Shown here: positions 35,034 to 44,073 of the stretch, one piece after another
Numbering within the stretch: the stretch's first letter is position 1
Layout: each line of letters opens with the position of its first letter
Assembly: GCF_010233585.1 (NCBI RefSeq)
Contig: NZ_CP045997.1
Span: 5,027,284 to 5,091,283 of the forward strand
Source: Spirosoma endbachense
Lineage (GTDB): Bacteria > Bacteroidota > Bacteroidia > Cytophagales > Spirosomataceae
Length of the DNA: 64,000 nt
Direction of reading: 5' to 3'
Made by a program: the position numbers and the translations under genes
The notes under the pieces: model-generated
Seen by the model: only the letters and a program-made list of their open reading frames with translations
What the model was told of the DNA's origin: nothing
Databases searched by the model: none

Positions 35034-36467
35034 TTAATAACCCGGATTTTGTGTTAACTGCGGATTGACATCACGTTCGGTTTGTGGAATCGGGAATAGG
35101 TAGTGCCGTTCTTCAACTATAATGGTTGGGTTCTGGGCTTTCATGGCACTGATTAGCCGTTTCGTGCGAGACAGATCATACCAGCGGTGCCCTTCGAAGG
35201 CTAGTTCCAGCCGACGTTCCAGCAGCAGGCTATCCCGAAACTGAGCCTGATTCAGGTTCGCCGTCAGATTGGGTAGCCCCGCCCGGTTGCGAATACGATT
35301 AATGGTTGTATACGCTTCGGCATTGTTCGCACCCTGTTCATTTAGGGCTTCAGCATACATCAACAGTACGTCGGGATAACGGATAATGGGATAATTGTTC
35401 CCGCCATCGCTGGTTCCCGTTGAGGCTGGGTCGAGGTATTTATAGACGTAACAGGGAAACAAAACGCTGGCCGGAGCCGCCGGAGTCGTTGTTAGTGAGT
35501 AAAGTTTTAGCGTTACGTTTCGCCGTTTGTCGTCGGCGCGATAGGCTTTGTACAAATTGTCGGTAGCCGGATCATCGCCAAAACCGGCTACGCCATTGAC
35601 ACGGTCAAAATTTGGCCGCATGTAGCCTTGCATCAAACTTCCCTCGTTGAAGCCTCCGCTTAGGGCCTGCATTTCAAACACCGCTTCTTTCCCGTTTTTG
35701 TTTGCGATCAGGAAGGCATCGGCAAAGTTCGCCCATAAGTCATACACACCTAAATTGAGTACTTCCTTGGCCTTGGTCGATGCGTTTGTCCAATCCTGGC
35801 GGGTCAGATACACCTTCGCCAGAAATGCTTTGGCGGCTCCTTTGGTAGCCCGGCCTTTATCGGCGGTCGAATAGGTCGTTGGCAGTACGGTTTCGGCCTC
35901 AGTAAAATCCTGAACAATCAGTTTGTAGACATCATCTACGGATGCCCTGGAAACGGCTAAATTATTCAACGATGTTGTTTCAGCAGTGATAATAGGAACC
36001 CCGCCAAATAACCGAACCAGCGTAAAGTAATAAAAGCCACGCATGAACTTTGCCTCAGCTACGTATCGGGCTTTCAGGTCATTATCCATCGGGATAGCCG
36101 GTACGCGGGCAATTACCGCGTTGGCCCGGTTGATCGCCGAATACACCGTTGACCAGATTGACTGAAACGTGTTCGTTGCGGGTGTAAACGTGTATTTATC
36201 GAGGTCATTTTTGGGCTGGTTGGCCGTCGACCGACCATTACCCCATTCCGCATCGTCAGTAGCCTGATCCTGCAAAATCCACATGATCTGACCATACATA
36301 TTGGCGTTATTCAGCGGATCATAAACCGCACTGACGGCTGCTTTGGCATCGTCGGCGTTTTTATAAAAATTCGCTGGTGTAAAACTCGATTCGGGCTTTT
36401 GATCCAGCACTTCGCAGGACGTCATCGCGCCGAGTAGAAGAAGGGTAACGACTATGTGTTTTTTCAT
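35034..36467 (-). CDS. SusD/RagB-family surface glycan-binding lipoprotein
   Basis: A 477-residue lipoprotein (lipobox AMTSC, Cys18) with the SusD fold: TPR-like helices in the N-terminal half (NADDAKAAVSAVYDPLNNA, YVAEAKFMRGFYYFTLVRLFGG) and the characteristic end RNRAGLPNL ... LLLERRLELAFEGHRWYDLSRT and PIPQTERDVNPQLTQNPGY. It forms the lid of the SusC transporter at the cell surface and binds the substrate glycan. It follows the SusC gene by 80 bases in the same operon. Confidence 0.95.
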   Translation of the reverse strand: MKKHIVVTLLLLGAMTSCEVLDQKPESSFTPANFYKNADDAKAAVSAVYDPLNNANMYGQIMWILQDQATDDAEWGNGRSTANQPKNDLDKYTFTPATNTFQSIWSTVYSAINRANAVIARVPAIPMDNDLKARYVAEAKFMRGFYYFTLVRLFGGVPIITAETTSLNNLAVSRASVDDVYKLIVQDFTEAETVLPTTYSTADKGRATKGAAKAFLAKVYLTRQDWTNASTKAKEVLNLGVYDLWANFADAFLIANKNGKEAVFEMQALSGGFNEGSLMQGYMRPNFDRVNGVAGFGDDPATDNLYKAYRADDKRRNVTLKLYSLTTTPAAPASVLFPCYVYKYLDPASTGTSDGGNNYPIIRYPDVLLMYAEALNEQGANNAEAYTTINRIRNRAGLPNLTANLNQAQFRDSLLLERRLELAFEGHRWYDLSRTKRLISAMKAQNPTIIVEERHYLFPIPQTERDVNPQLTQNPGY

Positions 36468-36547
36468 GGCTTATGACATAATTAACGAACAATGAATAAT
36501 GGGTAAGTCATTGAATATCCATTCTCAATTGCTCATGATCCATTCAA

Positions 36548-39500
36548 TTAGAATCCTACATTAAGTCCAAACAGGATCGTTTTCGCTGCGGGGTAGCTGG
36601 CATAGTCAAAGCCCTGGCTGCGACTGTCCTGACCAAAGCGGTTTACTTCCGGATCGTAGCCCGAATAACTTGTCCAGGTCAGGTAGTTCTGCGCCGTTGC
36701 ATAGACCCGTAGCGACTGAATTTTCAGGGTTTTCAGGGCCGATGCGGGTAAGTTGTAGGCTAACTGAATGTTCTTTAAGCGCAGGTACGAGCCATCTTCA
36801 ATCTGGCGGGTTGATACGCGGTTGGCCGGACGGGTTGTTGAGGCCCGTGGAATATCGGTGTTGGTATTGGTCGGCGTCCACCGATTCAGTACGTCCCGAT
36901 CCTGATTCGTCGTAGCGTTCAGGTATTCCAGCTCATAACGGTTCGCATTCAGAATGTTATTTCCATAAACGCCCTGGAAGAAAGCGGTCAGCTCCACGCC
37001 TTTATACGAGAACGTATTGCTGATGCCACCGATGAACTTGGGTTGTGCCCGGCCAATTATCGTACGGTCGTTATCATCGATCTTTTTATCGCCATTCAGA
37101 TCGAGGTATTTACGGTCGCCGGGTTTCCTGGCCTGCGGATCAGCCAGTGCCGTCAGTTCGTCGGTCGTTTGGTAGAGCCCGTTGGTGACGTAGCCAAAAA
37201 ATGACCCTAATGGCTCACCGACCCGGATGATTCCTGAATTCAGTCCTTGCCCGATGTTGGCGACACTCCCCGCAAAAATTTGTGGTGTCCCCCCAATATC
37301 AAGCACTTTATTGCGATTAAGGGCAAAATTTACGTCAGTACTCCATTTGAAGGCACCGTCTATATTCCGCGATGAAATACTAAGCTCGATCCCTTTGTTT
37401 TCGACTTTTCCGAGGTTTTTGATGGCGCTCGAGAAGCCCGATGTACTGGGAACCGTTACGTTCAGCAGCAAGTCTTTCGTGCGTTTCAGGTACACATCGG
37501 CTGTCAGCGTGATTCGATTATTCAGGAAACCAACATCCACGCCCAGATCGGCCTGTGTGGTGGTTTCCCAGGATAGATCAGGGTTCGCAATCTGATTTGG
37601 CCCCAGACCCGTTGAAACAGTATTGCCAAAAACGTAATTCTGAGTGGCCAGCAACGAATAGGCAGGGTAGTTGCCAACACCATCCTGATTACCGGTAGAG
37701 CCGTAGGTAGCCCGCAGTTTCAGGTCATTGACTACCCGATTATTTTTCATAAACCCTTCTTCCGATACCCGCCAGGCGAGGGCTGCCGATGGAAAGTAGC
37801 CATACTGTTTGTTAGCCCCAAAGCGCGATGAACCGTCACTTCGGAACGAAGCTGTTAGCAGGTACTTATCTTTATAACCATAATTGATACGGGCCAGATA
37901 GGATTGCAGACCCCAGGTGCCAATTCCCGACGAAGGGGTTAGCGGTACGGAACCCGACGCAAGATTGCTCGATCCTAAGTTGTCATTCACGAAGTTACGG
38001 GCCTGAGCCTGACTGTTTTCGGTACGATTGGCCTGTTGTGTGTAGCCAAGTAAGGCCGTTACATTATGTACACTGTTGAAGGTGCGCGTATAAGTCAGCA
38101 GGTTTTCATTCAGCCAGGTCACGGATTGGCTATTGAAAATCGAAGCGGCTCCGCCCTGCGCCAGTCCACTCGACACCGAGCGGGGGAGGTAAGAATCCTG
38201 CTTCTGAAGAATTCCATCCATACCCAGCGATACGCGCAGGTTCAGTCCATCAAGTATCTGATAGTCGCCGAAGACGTTACCAAAAATACGATAGGCTGTT
38301 GTCCGGTTCTTATTATCGCGGGCCAGCGCAACGGGGTTGTCGGCGGTAAAGGGCAAAGCCGGGTCCGTCAGCAAATAGGTACCATCGGCATTGCGCACCG
38401 GCAGGATCGGTGGGAATTGAAGCGCGGCAATGGTCACTAAACCCGCACTGCCTAAGTCACCATCGGAACGGGCCTGATTCGTAACAGTTCTGTTGATCGT
38501 CAGGCTATTACCGATTTTTATTTTATTAGTAAGCTTTCGGTCCAGATTGGTTCGGAAGGAATACCGGTCGAAATCGGAGTTGACAATAATACCTCCCTGT
38601 TTAAAGTAACCACCCGCAATGGCGTACTGCGTTTTTTCGTCACCACCGCTAAACGAGAGTTGGTAATTGGCCATTGGTGCCTGCTGGAAAATCTCGTCCT
38701 GCCAGTCGGTACCCTGACCAAAAGCATCGACCTGCGCCTGCGAATAAACTGCTGGTCGGCCTTCGTTAGTATTGGCATCATTCACAAACTGGGCATATTC
38801 CCGACCGTTCAGGACCGGGTATTTCCGACGGACCTGCTGGATACCGTAATACGTTTCAAAATTGATGGTCGACTTACCCGCTTTGCCCCGTTTGGTGGTG
38901 ATGATCACCACACCATTCGATCCCCGTGATCCGTAAATAGCTGTAGATGAGGCATCTTTTAACACCGAAATCGACTCGATATCACTAGGGTTGAGTGTGC
39001 TCAATACATTGAAACTGCCGCCACTACTGGCTCCATCATTTTTAAACGGAATACCGTCGATGACGTATAGCGGCTCGTTATCACCCTGAATCGAGTTACC
39101 ACCCCGGATGCGTATGCTTGTTGTGCCGCCTGGAGCGCCGGAGTTCTGGGTAATCTGTACACCAGCCGCCCGGCCCTGCAATGCCTGATCGAGTGAGGTT
39201 ACCGCTACTTTACGGATTTCTTCAACGGGTACGCTGGCGACAGAACCCGTCAGGTCGCTCTTTTTGACCTGACCATAGCCGACAACGACCACCTCATTCA
39301 GCGACTTGGTGTCGGGTTGGAGCTTTACATCGAGTGTAGATTGGTTGCCGACGACCTGTTCCTGGCTGACGTAACCGACGAAACTAAATACGAGCGTAAC
39401 GCCTTCGTTTGGAACATTGATCTGATAGCGGCCCTGTGAGTCGGTCGTTGTGCCTCTGGGCGAGCCTTTAACAACGACGCTTACTCCGGGTAACGCTTCG

Positions 39501-40021
39501 CCGATTTCGCCCGTAACCCGACCACTCACCCGAACATCCATTGGGGTAGATTCGGTCAACTGAACACCTTGCAGATTCGCCAGACCCACTAATGGAACCG
39601 GCGCAGTTGCGGCCATCGTGGTTGGTTCTGGTTGGCTGGCCGCTGTTTTTTCGGCGTTTTTGGGTGGCAGAATCAGATACGCACCCGACCGCATTTTTTT
39701 AAACCGCAGCCCATAAGGCTTCAGAAGAAGATTGAGATTCGCTTCCAGCCGAACGGTCAGGTCGAGCGGTTCAAGCGGACTGAGGTGGCGTGCCACGACT
39801 GATTCTTCAAACAGAATGTCTACACCATAATGCTCTTTTAACTGTAGAAGCGTCTGCTTCAGGGGTTGGTGGGCAATAATCAGGCTAGTCTCTTTGCCTG
39901 CCTGATTTTTGTTGGTAAGCTGAGTCGTTCGGGCAAAGGCCAGTGTTTGGGCTAAGGTTGGGCCATAGCCTACGCTTAGCAGCCAACCCGTTACCAGCGC
40001 GAGGGGTATCGATTTTCTCAT
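36548..40021 (-). CDS. SusC/RagA-family TonB-linked transporter with STN domain
   Basis: A 1157-residue outer-membrane transporter. After a signal peptide (about 1-25) comes an STN (secretin/TonB short N-terminal) domain (about 45-115), a CarboxypepD-regulatory-like domain (VSGRVTGEIGEALPGVSVVV), the TonB-linked plug (LNEVVVVGYGQVKKSDLTGSV, IRGGNSIQGDNEPLYVIDGIP) and the 22-strand barrel. The STN domain marks it as a transducing transporter that signals through FecR to the sigma factor encoded upstream. Its ATG overlaps the FecR stop by four bases. Confidence 0.96.
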   Translation of the reverse strand: MRKSIPLALVTGWLLSVGYGPTLAQTLAFARTTQLTNKNQAGKETSLIIAHQPLKQTLLQLKEHYGVDILFEESVVARHLSPLEPLDLTVRLEANLNLLLKPYGLRFKKMRSGAYLILPPKNAEKTAASQPEPTTMAATAPVPLVGLANLQGVQLTESTPMDVRVSGRVTGEIGEALPGVSVVVKGSPRGTTTDSQGRYQINVPNEGVTLVFSFVGYVSQEQVVGNQSTLDVKLQPDTKSLNEVVVVGYGQVKKSDLTGSVASVPVEEIRKVAVTSLDQALQGRAAGVQITQNSGAPGGTTSIRIRGGNSIQGDNEPLYVIDGIPFKNDGASSGGSFNVLSTLNPSDIESISVLKDASSTAIYGSRGSNGVVIITTKRGKAGKSTINFETYYGIQQVRRKYPVLNGREYAQFVNDANTNEGRPAVYSQAQVDAFGQGTDWQDEIFQQAPMANYQLSFSGGDEKTQYAIAGGYFKQGGIIVNSDFDRYSFRTNLDRKLTNKIKIGNSLTINRTVTNQARSDGDLGSAGLVTIAALQFPPILPVRNADGTYLLTDPALPFTADNPVALARDNKNRTTAYRIFGNVFGDYQILDGLNLRVSLGMDGILQKQDSYLPRSVSSGLAQGGAASIFNSQSVTWLNENLLTYTRTFNSVHNVTALLGYTQQANRTENSQAQARNFVNDNLGSSNLASGSVPLTPSSGIGTWGLQSYLARINYGYKDKYLLTASFRSDGSSRFGANKQYGYFPSAALAWRVSEEGFMKNNRVVNDLKLRATYGSTGNQDGVGNYPAYSLLATQNYVFGNTVSTGLGPNQIANPDLSWETTTQADLGVDVGFLNNRITLTADVYLKRTKDLLLNVTVPSTSGFSSAIKNLGKVENKGIELSISSRNIDGAFKWSTDVNFALNRNKVLDIGGTPQIFAGSVANIGQGLNSGIIRVGEPLGSFFGYVTNGLYQTTDELTALADPQARKPGDRKYLDLNGDKKIDDNDRTIIGRAQPKFIGGISNTFSYKGVELTAFFQGVYGNNILNANRYELEYLNATTNQDRDVLNRWTPTNTNTDIPRASTTRPANRVSTRQIEDGSYLRLKNIQLAYNLPASALKTLKIQSLRVYATAQNYLTWTSYSGYDPEVNRFGQDSRSQGFDYASYPAAKTILFGLNVGF

Positions 40022-41037
40022 TGAGTGATTTGGGTTTCGGAAGCAGTTGAAAAAACTAAATGTTGATCGCGATGACTGACCCGAAGGCCAAGTAATTCGG
40101 CGAGAGCTTCAGCCAGTTCGTCGGAAGAACCCGCCCGGATGGTGCCGGTTAGTGTTCGTCGGGCCAGTGCCGGATCGGTGAGTTGAACACTCACACCAAA
40201 GACACGCTGGATCTGGTAAGCTACCTCACGCAGGGGCGTATCGTTGAAACTGAAAAGTCGGTAACGCCATTGAGCAAACCGGTTTGTGTCGGATCGTGCC
40301 TGGAGTTGTAAAGCGCCGTGTCCGTCGAGTGTAACCCGGTCGCCGGGTTTCATGAGCAGATTCTGTACGGGTTGGTCATTCGTTGCATAATGCAGATTGA
40401 CCCTTCCTCGTTTTAGCACGACCTCCGCGCGTGTAGATCGGCTTCGTACCGAAAACTCCGTACCAAGTACCTCTACCGCCAATCCATCATGCGTGTGGAC
40501 AACAAAAGGTTGATTGGTGGGAAGATGTTTTACATCGAAAACCGCATCGCCCGTCAGTGTTACCCGCCGGGAGAGCCAGCCGTAGCCAATGCGTGGCAGT
40601 TGTATGGATGAGTTGCTATTCAGGGCCACAGTTGAACCATCGGGCAGATTTAGCGAGCGGAGCTGGTGTGGGCCGGTCGTAATAGTCGAATACAAGAGCG
40701 ATTCCCGGAACAGCCAGCCGCTGGTAAATAGCGTAAGCGCAACCGTAGCCGCAACCAGCCATCGGCCAGGATGCCAGAACGGGAGAACTTCATCGGGGAG
40801 CACTCGTAACAACCGTGGCTGAACGTCGTTTGGCGTATCGAGTCGTTGCCGGAATTGACCGAGGTGAGTCGCCACATCAGGGGCATATTGTGGGTAGGTG
40901 CGTTCCCATTCGTCGAGCCACTGGAAATACATTTCCCGGTTTTCGGGACGGCTCAGCCATTCGCCGATGGCTTTCTGCTGAACCGACGTTGCCTGACCAG
41001 CGAAGTAGGTAAATAACAATTCTTTGGGAGGTTCCAT
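40018..41037 (-). CDS. FecR-family anti-sigma factor
   Basis: A 339-residue protein: a cytoplasmic N-terminal part that holds the sigma factor (about 1-85), one membrane helix (about 90-110, WLVAATVALTLFTSGWLF), a periplasmic FecR domain (LNLPDGSTVALNSNSSIQLP ... GDAVFDVKHL) and a C-terminal DUF4974 domain. It releases the sigma factor when the STN domain of SusC reports substrate. Translation appears coupled to SusC through an ATGA overlap. It starts 24 bases after the sigma gene. Confidence 0.93.
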   Translation of the reverse strand: MEPPKELLFTYFAGQATSVQQKAIGEWLSRPENREMYFQWLDEWERTYPQYAPDVATHLGQFRQRLDTPNDVQPRLLRVLPDEVLPFWHPGRWLVAATVALTLFTSGWLFRESLLYSTITTGPHQLRSLNLPDGSTVALNSNSSIQLPRIGYGWLSRRVTLTGDAVFDVKHLPTNQPFVVHTHDGLAVEVLGTEFSVRSRSTRAEVVLKRGRVNLHYATNDQPVQNLLMKPGDRVTLDGHGALQLQARSDTNRFAQWRYRLFSFNDTPLREVAYQIQRVFGVSVQLTDPALARRTLTGTIRAGSSDELAEALAELLGLRVSHRDQHLVFSTASETQITQ

Positions 41038-41061
41038 GGTGAGAGGGTAAAGCGTTGAGCG

Positions 41062-41742
41062 TTATGACCAGGCCGCAATGAAGAGGAATCCCCAGCTTAT
41101 CAGCTTTTGCTGGCGGAGCGATTGCCGAACCATTGAAATGGCGCGCAGAAGATGATTTTCAACCGTTTTGGGCGATAAGGCCATCTCTTCGGCAATTTCT
41201 TTGTAGGATTTACCCTCGAAGCGGCTTAACAGAAATACACGCTGCCGTTGGGGCGACAGCTGCTGAACCGCCTGTTCCAGCGCCCGATAGAGTTCGTCCT
41301 GTTGCAGAAGCCGGTCGGGTTGGGTGGTTTCGGTATCGGGCCGGTCGAGATCATCGGGTAAAGTTTCCTGCCGACCCAGTTCCCAACGCAGGCTGTTGTA
41401 GGCTTTATTCCGTACGGCCTGATACAGATAGGCCCGATAGGAACCCGTGATTTGCCGGTAAATTTCTTTCGTATAAAACGCGTAAAACAAGTCGGCAACC
41501 AGATCTTCGGCCAACTGCCGGTCATATACGAACCGTACGGCATGACTACACAACGGCGCGAAATACTGCCGAAAGAGCAACTCGCAGCCAAGCCTTGGAT
41601 CAGTAGCGAACGCATTTCGGATAAACTGTTCGCTATCGACGGGCATGGGAGTTGGGGCTTCGGGGTCGCTCCGCAGCAAAGGCGTTGGCCCGGTAGGTGT
41701 CGGGTCGGTAGATCGCCGGAATGGAAATGCGTCAGCTGGCAT
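41062..41742 (-). CDS. ECF sigma factor (FecI-like)
   Basis: An extracytoplasmic-function sigma factor with region 2 (CELLFRQYFAPLCSHAVRFV ... LAEDLVADLFYAFY) and region 4 (LSPQRQRVFLLSRFEGKSYKEIAEEMALSPKTVENHLLRAI). It heads the operon sigma-FecR-SusC-SusD and should switch it on when released. The ATG at 41742 is the first in the frame but gives a Pro-rich 32-residue extension; the ATG at 41646 would give 194 residues, closer to the usual length. Confidence 0.9.
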   Translation of the reverse strand: MPADAFPFRRSTDPTPTGPTPLLRSDPEAPTPMPVDSEQFIRNAFATDPRLGCELLFRQYFAPLCSHAVRFVYDRQLAEDLVADLFYAFYTKEIYRQITGSYRAYLYQAVRNKAYNSLRWELGRQETLPDDLDRPDTETTQPDRLLQQDELYRALEQAVQQLSPQRQRVFLLSRFEGKSYKEIAEEMALSPKTVENHLLRAISMVRQSLRQQKLISWGFLFIAAWS

Positions 41743-42121
41743 CAAGTCGAAGGGTTTGGTAGAGGTAAGACAAGTTAGCCCTATCAAATCCCCCAATCAG
41801 TTTTTATTTTTTATTTATAAAATGCAAGATTATAACTTTAGGACTTTCGCTTTGAGCCGTGCCACGGTTACTGATGCTGCGCAAACAAACCGTGGCACGG
41901 CTCAAAGCGAAAGTCCTAAAATTGATAGAGACCCCAAGACTGAATTATTCAGAGCTCTAAATAAATCGCCTTTTTTGTAGTCTATTTATGTTTTAAGGTC
42001 ACTAAATCATCGTGCCTTACTATATGGCCAATCGCGTAACAAGAATAAAGATCACGTTAAAACGGATACGCTAATTATAAACTTCGGACGTTTTAGCCAT
42101 AACCTAAACCTGATGTTTCTT
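41743..42121. other. Divergent intergenic region with hairpin copy G
   Basis: These 379 bases separate the sigma-factor gene from a broken plus-strand gene. They are AT-rich around 41800-41840, a likely promoter zone for the SusCD operon, and contain hairpin element G. No further gene is seen. Confidence 0.5.
41837..41920 (+). repeat. Conserved-loop hairpin element, copy G
   Basis: Arms 41837-41869 and 41888-41920 pair perfectly over 33 bp around the 18-nt loop ACTGATGCTGCGCAAACA. The outer arm TTTAGGACTTTCGCTTTGAGCC is the simplest version: it lacks the extra GAGCC-type duplication seen in A, D and E. It lies upstream of the SusCD operon, in a divergent gap. Confidence 0.92.
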
Positions 42122-42569
42122 ATGCGATCTGTCTTTTTCTTTGCTTTATTGAGCCCTGCAAGTAAAGTTAAAAGCCCAGTCCCCTGATCAATCGCTACCG
42201 TCGGGTCTAAAGCCACGAGTTGGCGTCACTTTACTTTCAGATGGCAAGCCGACAAATCAACAGACAGGAGTAAAGATTGGTAGTAAAGAAATCCGTTTTA
42301 ATGCTTTACTGGATACGAAATCGGATGATTTTTTCAATGACTTCCAATCGGAAGTGTTAATTAAAAATGCAGAAGTCACCTTAGCACGAAATGGCCGCCG
42401 AATAGCTCAAGTAGACGTAACCGGTGGCCGATTATTTGCCGATTTTGTTCAACAAGCTCAACCAGCGGATCAGATAATAATTAAGTTTACGTTGATGGCG
42501 CAGCGAAAAAATGGAGAGTTACTACTCTTTCCTGAAAAACCAGTTTATACTTTTTCGATACGAGAGTGA
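42122..42569 (+). pseudogene. Frameshifted secreted protein, GldM C-terminal-like
   Basis: Reading from the ATG at 42122 gives MRSVFFFALL and then a stop (TGA at 42185-42187). Shifting frame at about 42152 gives LQVKLKAQSPDQSLPSGLKP and an open frame to 42569. Joined, this is an ordinary signal peptide ending KAQ plus about 115 mature residues. The last 65 (EVTLARNGRRIAQVDVTGG ... DQIIIKFTLMAQRKNG ... YTFSIRE) resemble the C-terminal domain of GldM. One base too many inside the signal peptide breaks it; no ATG start rescues the second frame. A sequencing error remains possible. Confidence 0.6.
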
Positions 42570-42701
42570 CTGATTAATACTAAATAAATGGCTTCCTTAC
42601 ACAGCTGATACTAAGCTATTTTAGCGTAGGAGAAAGGGCTAAATTTACAAAAGTTCGTTTCTTATTGATTCTTGAATTTATCAGCAAAAGCAGTCCAAGT
42701 G

Positions 42702-42804
42702 GTGTCAGTTTTAAGAAAATGACACGAAGAGGTTTTGAGAAACCTCGTCCTTCATGTCGGATACGGTTTATCAACTCGCAGGAGTCAGGTTTAAAAAACC
42801 TGAC
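42702..42804. repeat. Three consecutive hairpins
   Basis: GTGTCA/TGACAC at 42702-42725, GAGGTTT/AAACCTC at 42729-42746 (4-nt loop) and GTCAGGTTT/AAACCTGAC at 42784-42804 (3-nt loop) follow one another within 103 bases. The last two share the AGGTTT...AAACCT theme of the hairpins at 20635 and 30099. Confidence 0.6.
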
Positions 42805-42894
42805 CTCACACCAAAGTGCATTCTACTCCTTAGCTTAACCTTTCACCCATAATAGGCAGGAGTTGTGGCAAGGCTAAGCACGCTAAATTTAACG

Positions 42895-42922
42895 TTTGCT
42901 TAACCCTGTCATCACTACCTTG
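42895..42922 (+). promoter_or_regulatory. Candidate promoter for the PI-PLC gene
   Basis: TTTG (42895-42898), a 17-base spacer and TACCTTG (42916-42922) fit the Bacteroidota TTTG / TAnnTTTG promoter with one departure. It would start a transcript about 20-25 nt before the ATG at 42952. Confidence 0.4.
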
Positions 42923-42951
42923 CTGAGGTAAATGAATCGCTTTACATTTCT

Positions 42952-44022
42952 ATGAAACGTCTCTCTTTTATCAGTCTACTGGTAGTTCTTCCCGCGTTTA
43001 TTTCTATTGATCTGGATCGTTTGCCAATCAATAAAATTCAGGTGATTGGCTCACACAACAGCTATAAACAGGCTATCGATCCCGCCTTGTTGCGGACATT
43101 AAAGCAGGTCGATTCGTCGATGGTGAAATCAATCGACTACAGCCATATCGGTTTGTCAGACCAGCTTTCGATGGGGCTTCAAAACCTGGAGATCGATATT
43201 TATGCCGATATTAACGGCGGTAAATATGCGCATCCAAAAGGGCTCGACTGGGCCGGGAAAGACGCTCAAACTACGCCTTACGATCCGCAGGGTGTGATGA
43301 AGGAGCCTGGTTTTAAAGTATTTCACATTCAGGAAATAGATTTTCGCAGCAACTGCCTGACGTTTAAAAACTGTTTGCAGGAGTTAAAGAGCTGGTCTGA
43401 TGCACACAAAGGGCATTATCCGGTCTTTATCACCATGAATGCGAAGGATGAACCGATTAATCGACCTGGATTTACGGTGCCTGAGAAGTTTACGGCGGAG
43501 GTGTATGACCAGTTAGATAAAGTAATAGTAGAAACCTTAGGAAAGCAATATCTGATTACGCCGGATGATGTTCGCGGTAGTGCCGAAACCTTGGAAAAAG
43601 CGGTATTGGCGGGCAAATGGCCAACGGTTGCGGCCGCCAAAGGCAAGTTTATGTTTGTGCTGGACGAAACAGGAGCGAAACGGGCAACCTACATTGAGGG
43701 ACATCCATCGCTGAAAGGCCGGGTGTTGTTCACTAACTCGGAACCCGGTACACCCGAAGCTGCTTTTGTGATTCGAAACAATCCGATTAATGAGCTGGCC
43801 GCTATTCAGGATCTGGTCAAAAAGGGATACCTCGTTCGTACACGTGCTGACGCGGATACGAAGCAGGCTCGCCAGAACGATAAGCAAATGTTTGAAGCTG
43901 CCTGTAAATCAGGGGCGCAAATCATCACAACGGATTACTATATCAAGAGCAAACACTTCACCTCGGAGTACGTGATCAGTTTCGAGGATGGCAAATACAT
44001 AAAGCGAAATCCGTTGCTGTAA
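42952..44022 (+). CDS. Secreted PI-PLC-like phosphodiesterase
   Basis: A 356-residue exported protein of the Ca2+-dependent phosphatidylinositol-phospholipase C1-like family. After a signal peptide (about 1-18), IQVIGSHNSYKQAID carries the first catalytic His (His35), LEIDIYADINGG the acidic metal ligands, and FHIQEIDFRSNCLTF the second active-site region. It cleaves a glycerophosphodiester bond; the natural substrate may be phosphoinositides or their glycan-bearing forms. A single-gene unit with a strong terminator right after it. Confidence 0.85.
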   Translation: MKRLSFISLLVVLPAFISIDLDRLPINKIQVIGSHNSYKQAIDPALLRTLKQVDSSMVKSIDYSHIGLSDQLSMGLQNLEIDIYADINGGKYAHPKGLDWAGKDAQTTPYDPQGVMKEPGFKVFHIQEIDFRSNCLTFKNCLQELKSWSDAHKGHYPVFITMNAKDEPINRPGFTVPEKFTAEVYDQLDKVIVETLGKQYLITPDDVRGSAETLEKAVLAGKWPTVAAAKGKFMFVLDETGAKRATYIEGHPSLKGRVLFTNSEPGTPEAAFVIRNNPINELAAIQDLVKKGYLVRTRADADTKQARQNDKQMFEAACKSGAQIITTDYYIKSKHFTSEYVISFEDGKYIKRNPLL

Positions 44023-44029
44023 GTCAGGT

Positions 44030-44071
44030 CCCAGTCTGGCGTTCAACGCCTAGCCAGACTGGGGCTTTTTT
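44030..44071 (+). terminator. Rho-independent terminator of the PI-PLC gene
   Basis: CCCAGTCTGGC (44030-44040) and GCCAGACTGGG (44053-44063) form a perfect 11-bp stem with a 12-nt loop, followed by GC and a six-T run. It begins eight bases after the PI-PLC stop codon and ends just before the convergent phosphatase gene. Confidence 0.9.
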
Positions 44072-44073
44072 GA

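Larger units (their letters stand above)
42570..42951. other. Intergenic region with a cluster of small hairpins
   Basis: These 382 bases between the broken gene and the PI-PLC gene hold three small hairpins (42702-42804) and a promoter-like sequence (42895-42922). No gene is seen. Confidence 0.5.

Noticed and set aside
10803..41920. CRISPR-like array
   Set aside because: The repeated units are kilobases apart, differ in outer sequence and have no regular spacers or cas genes.
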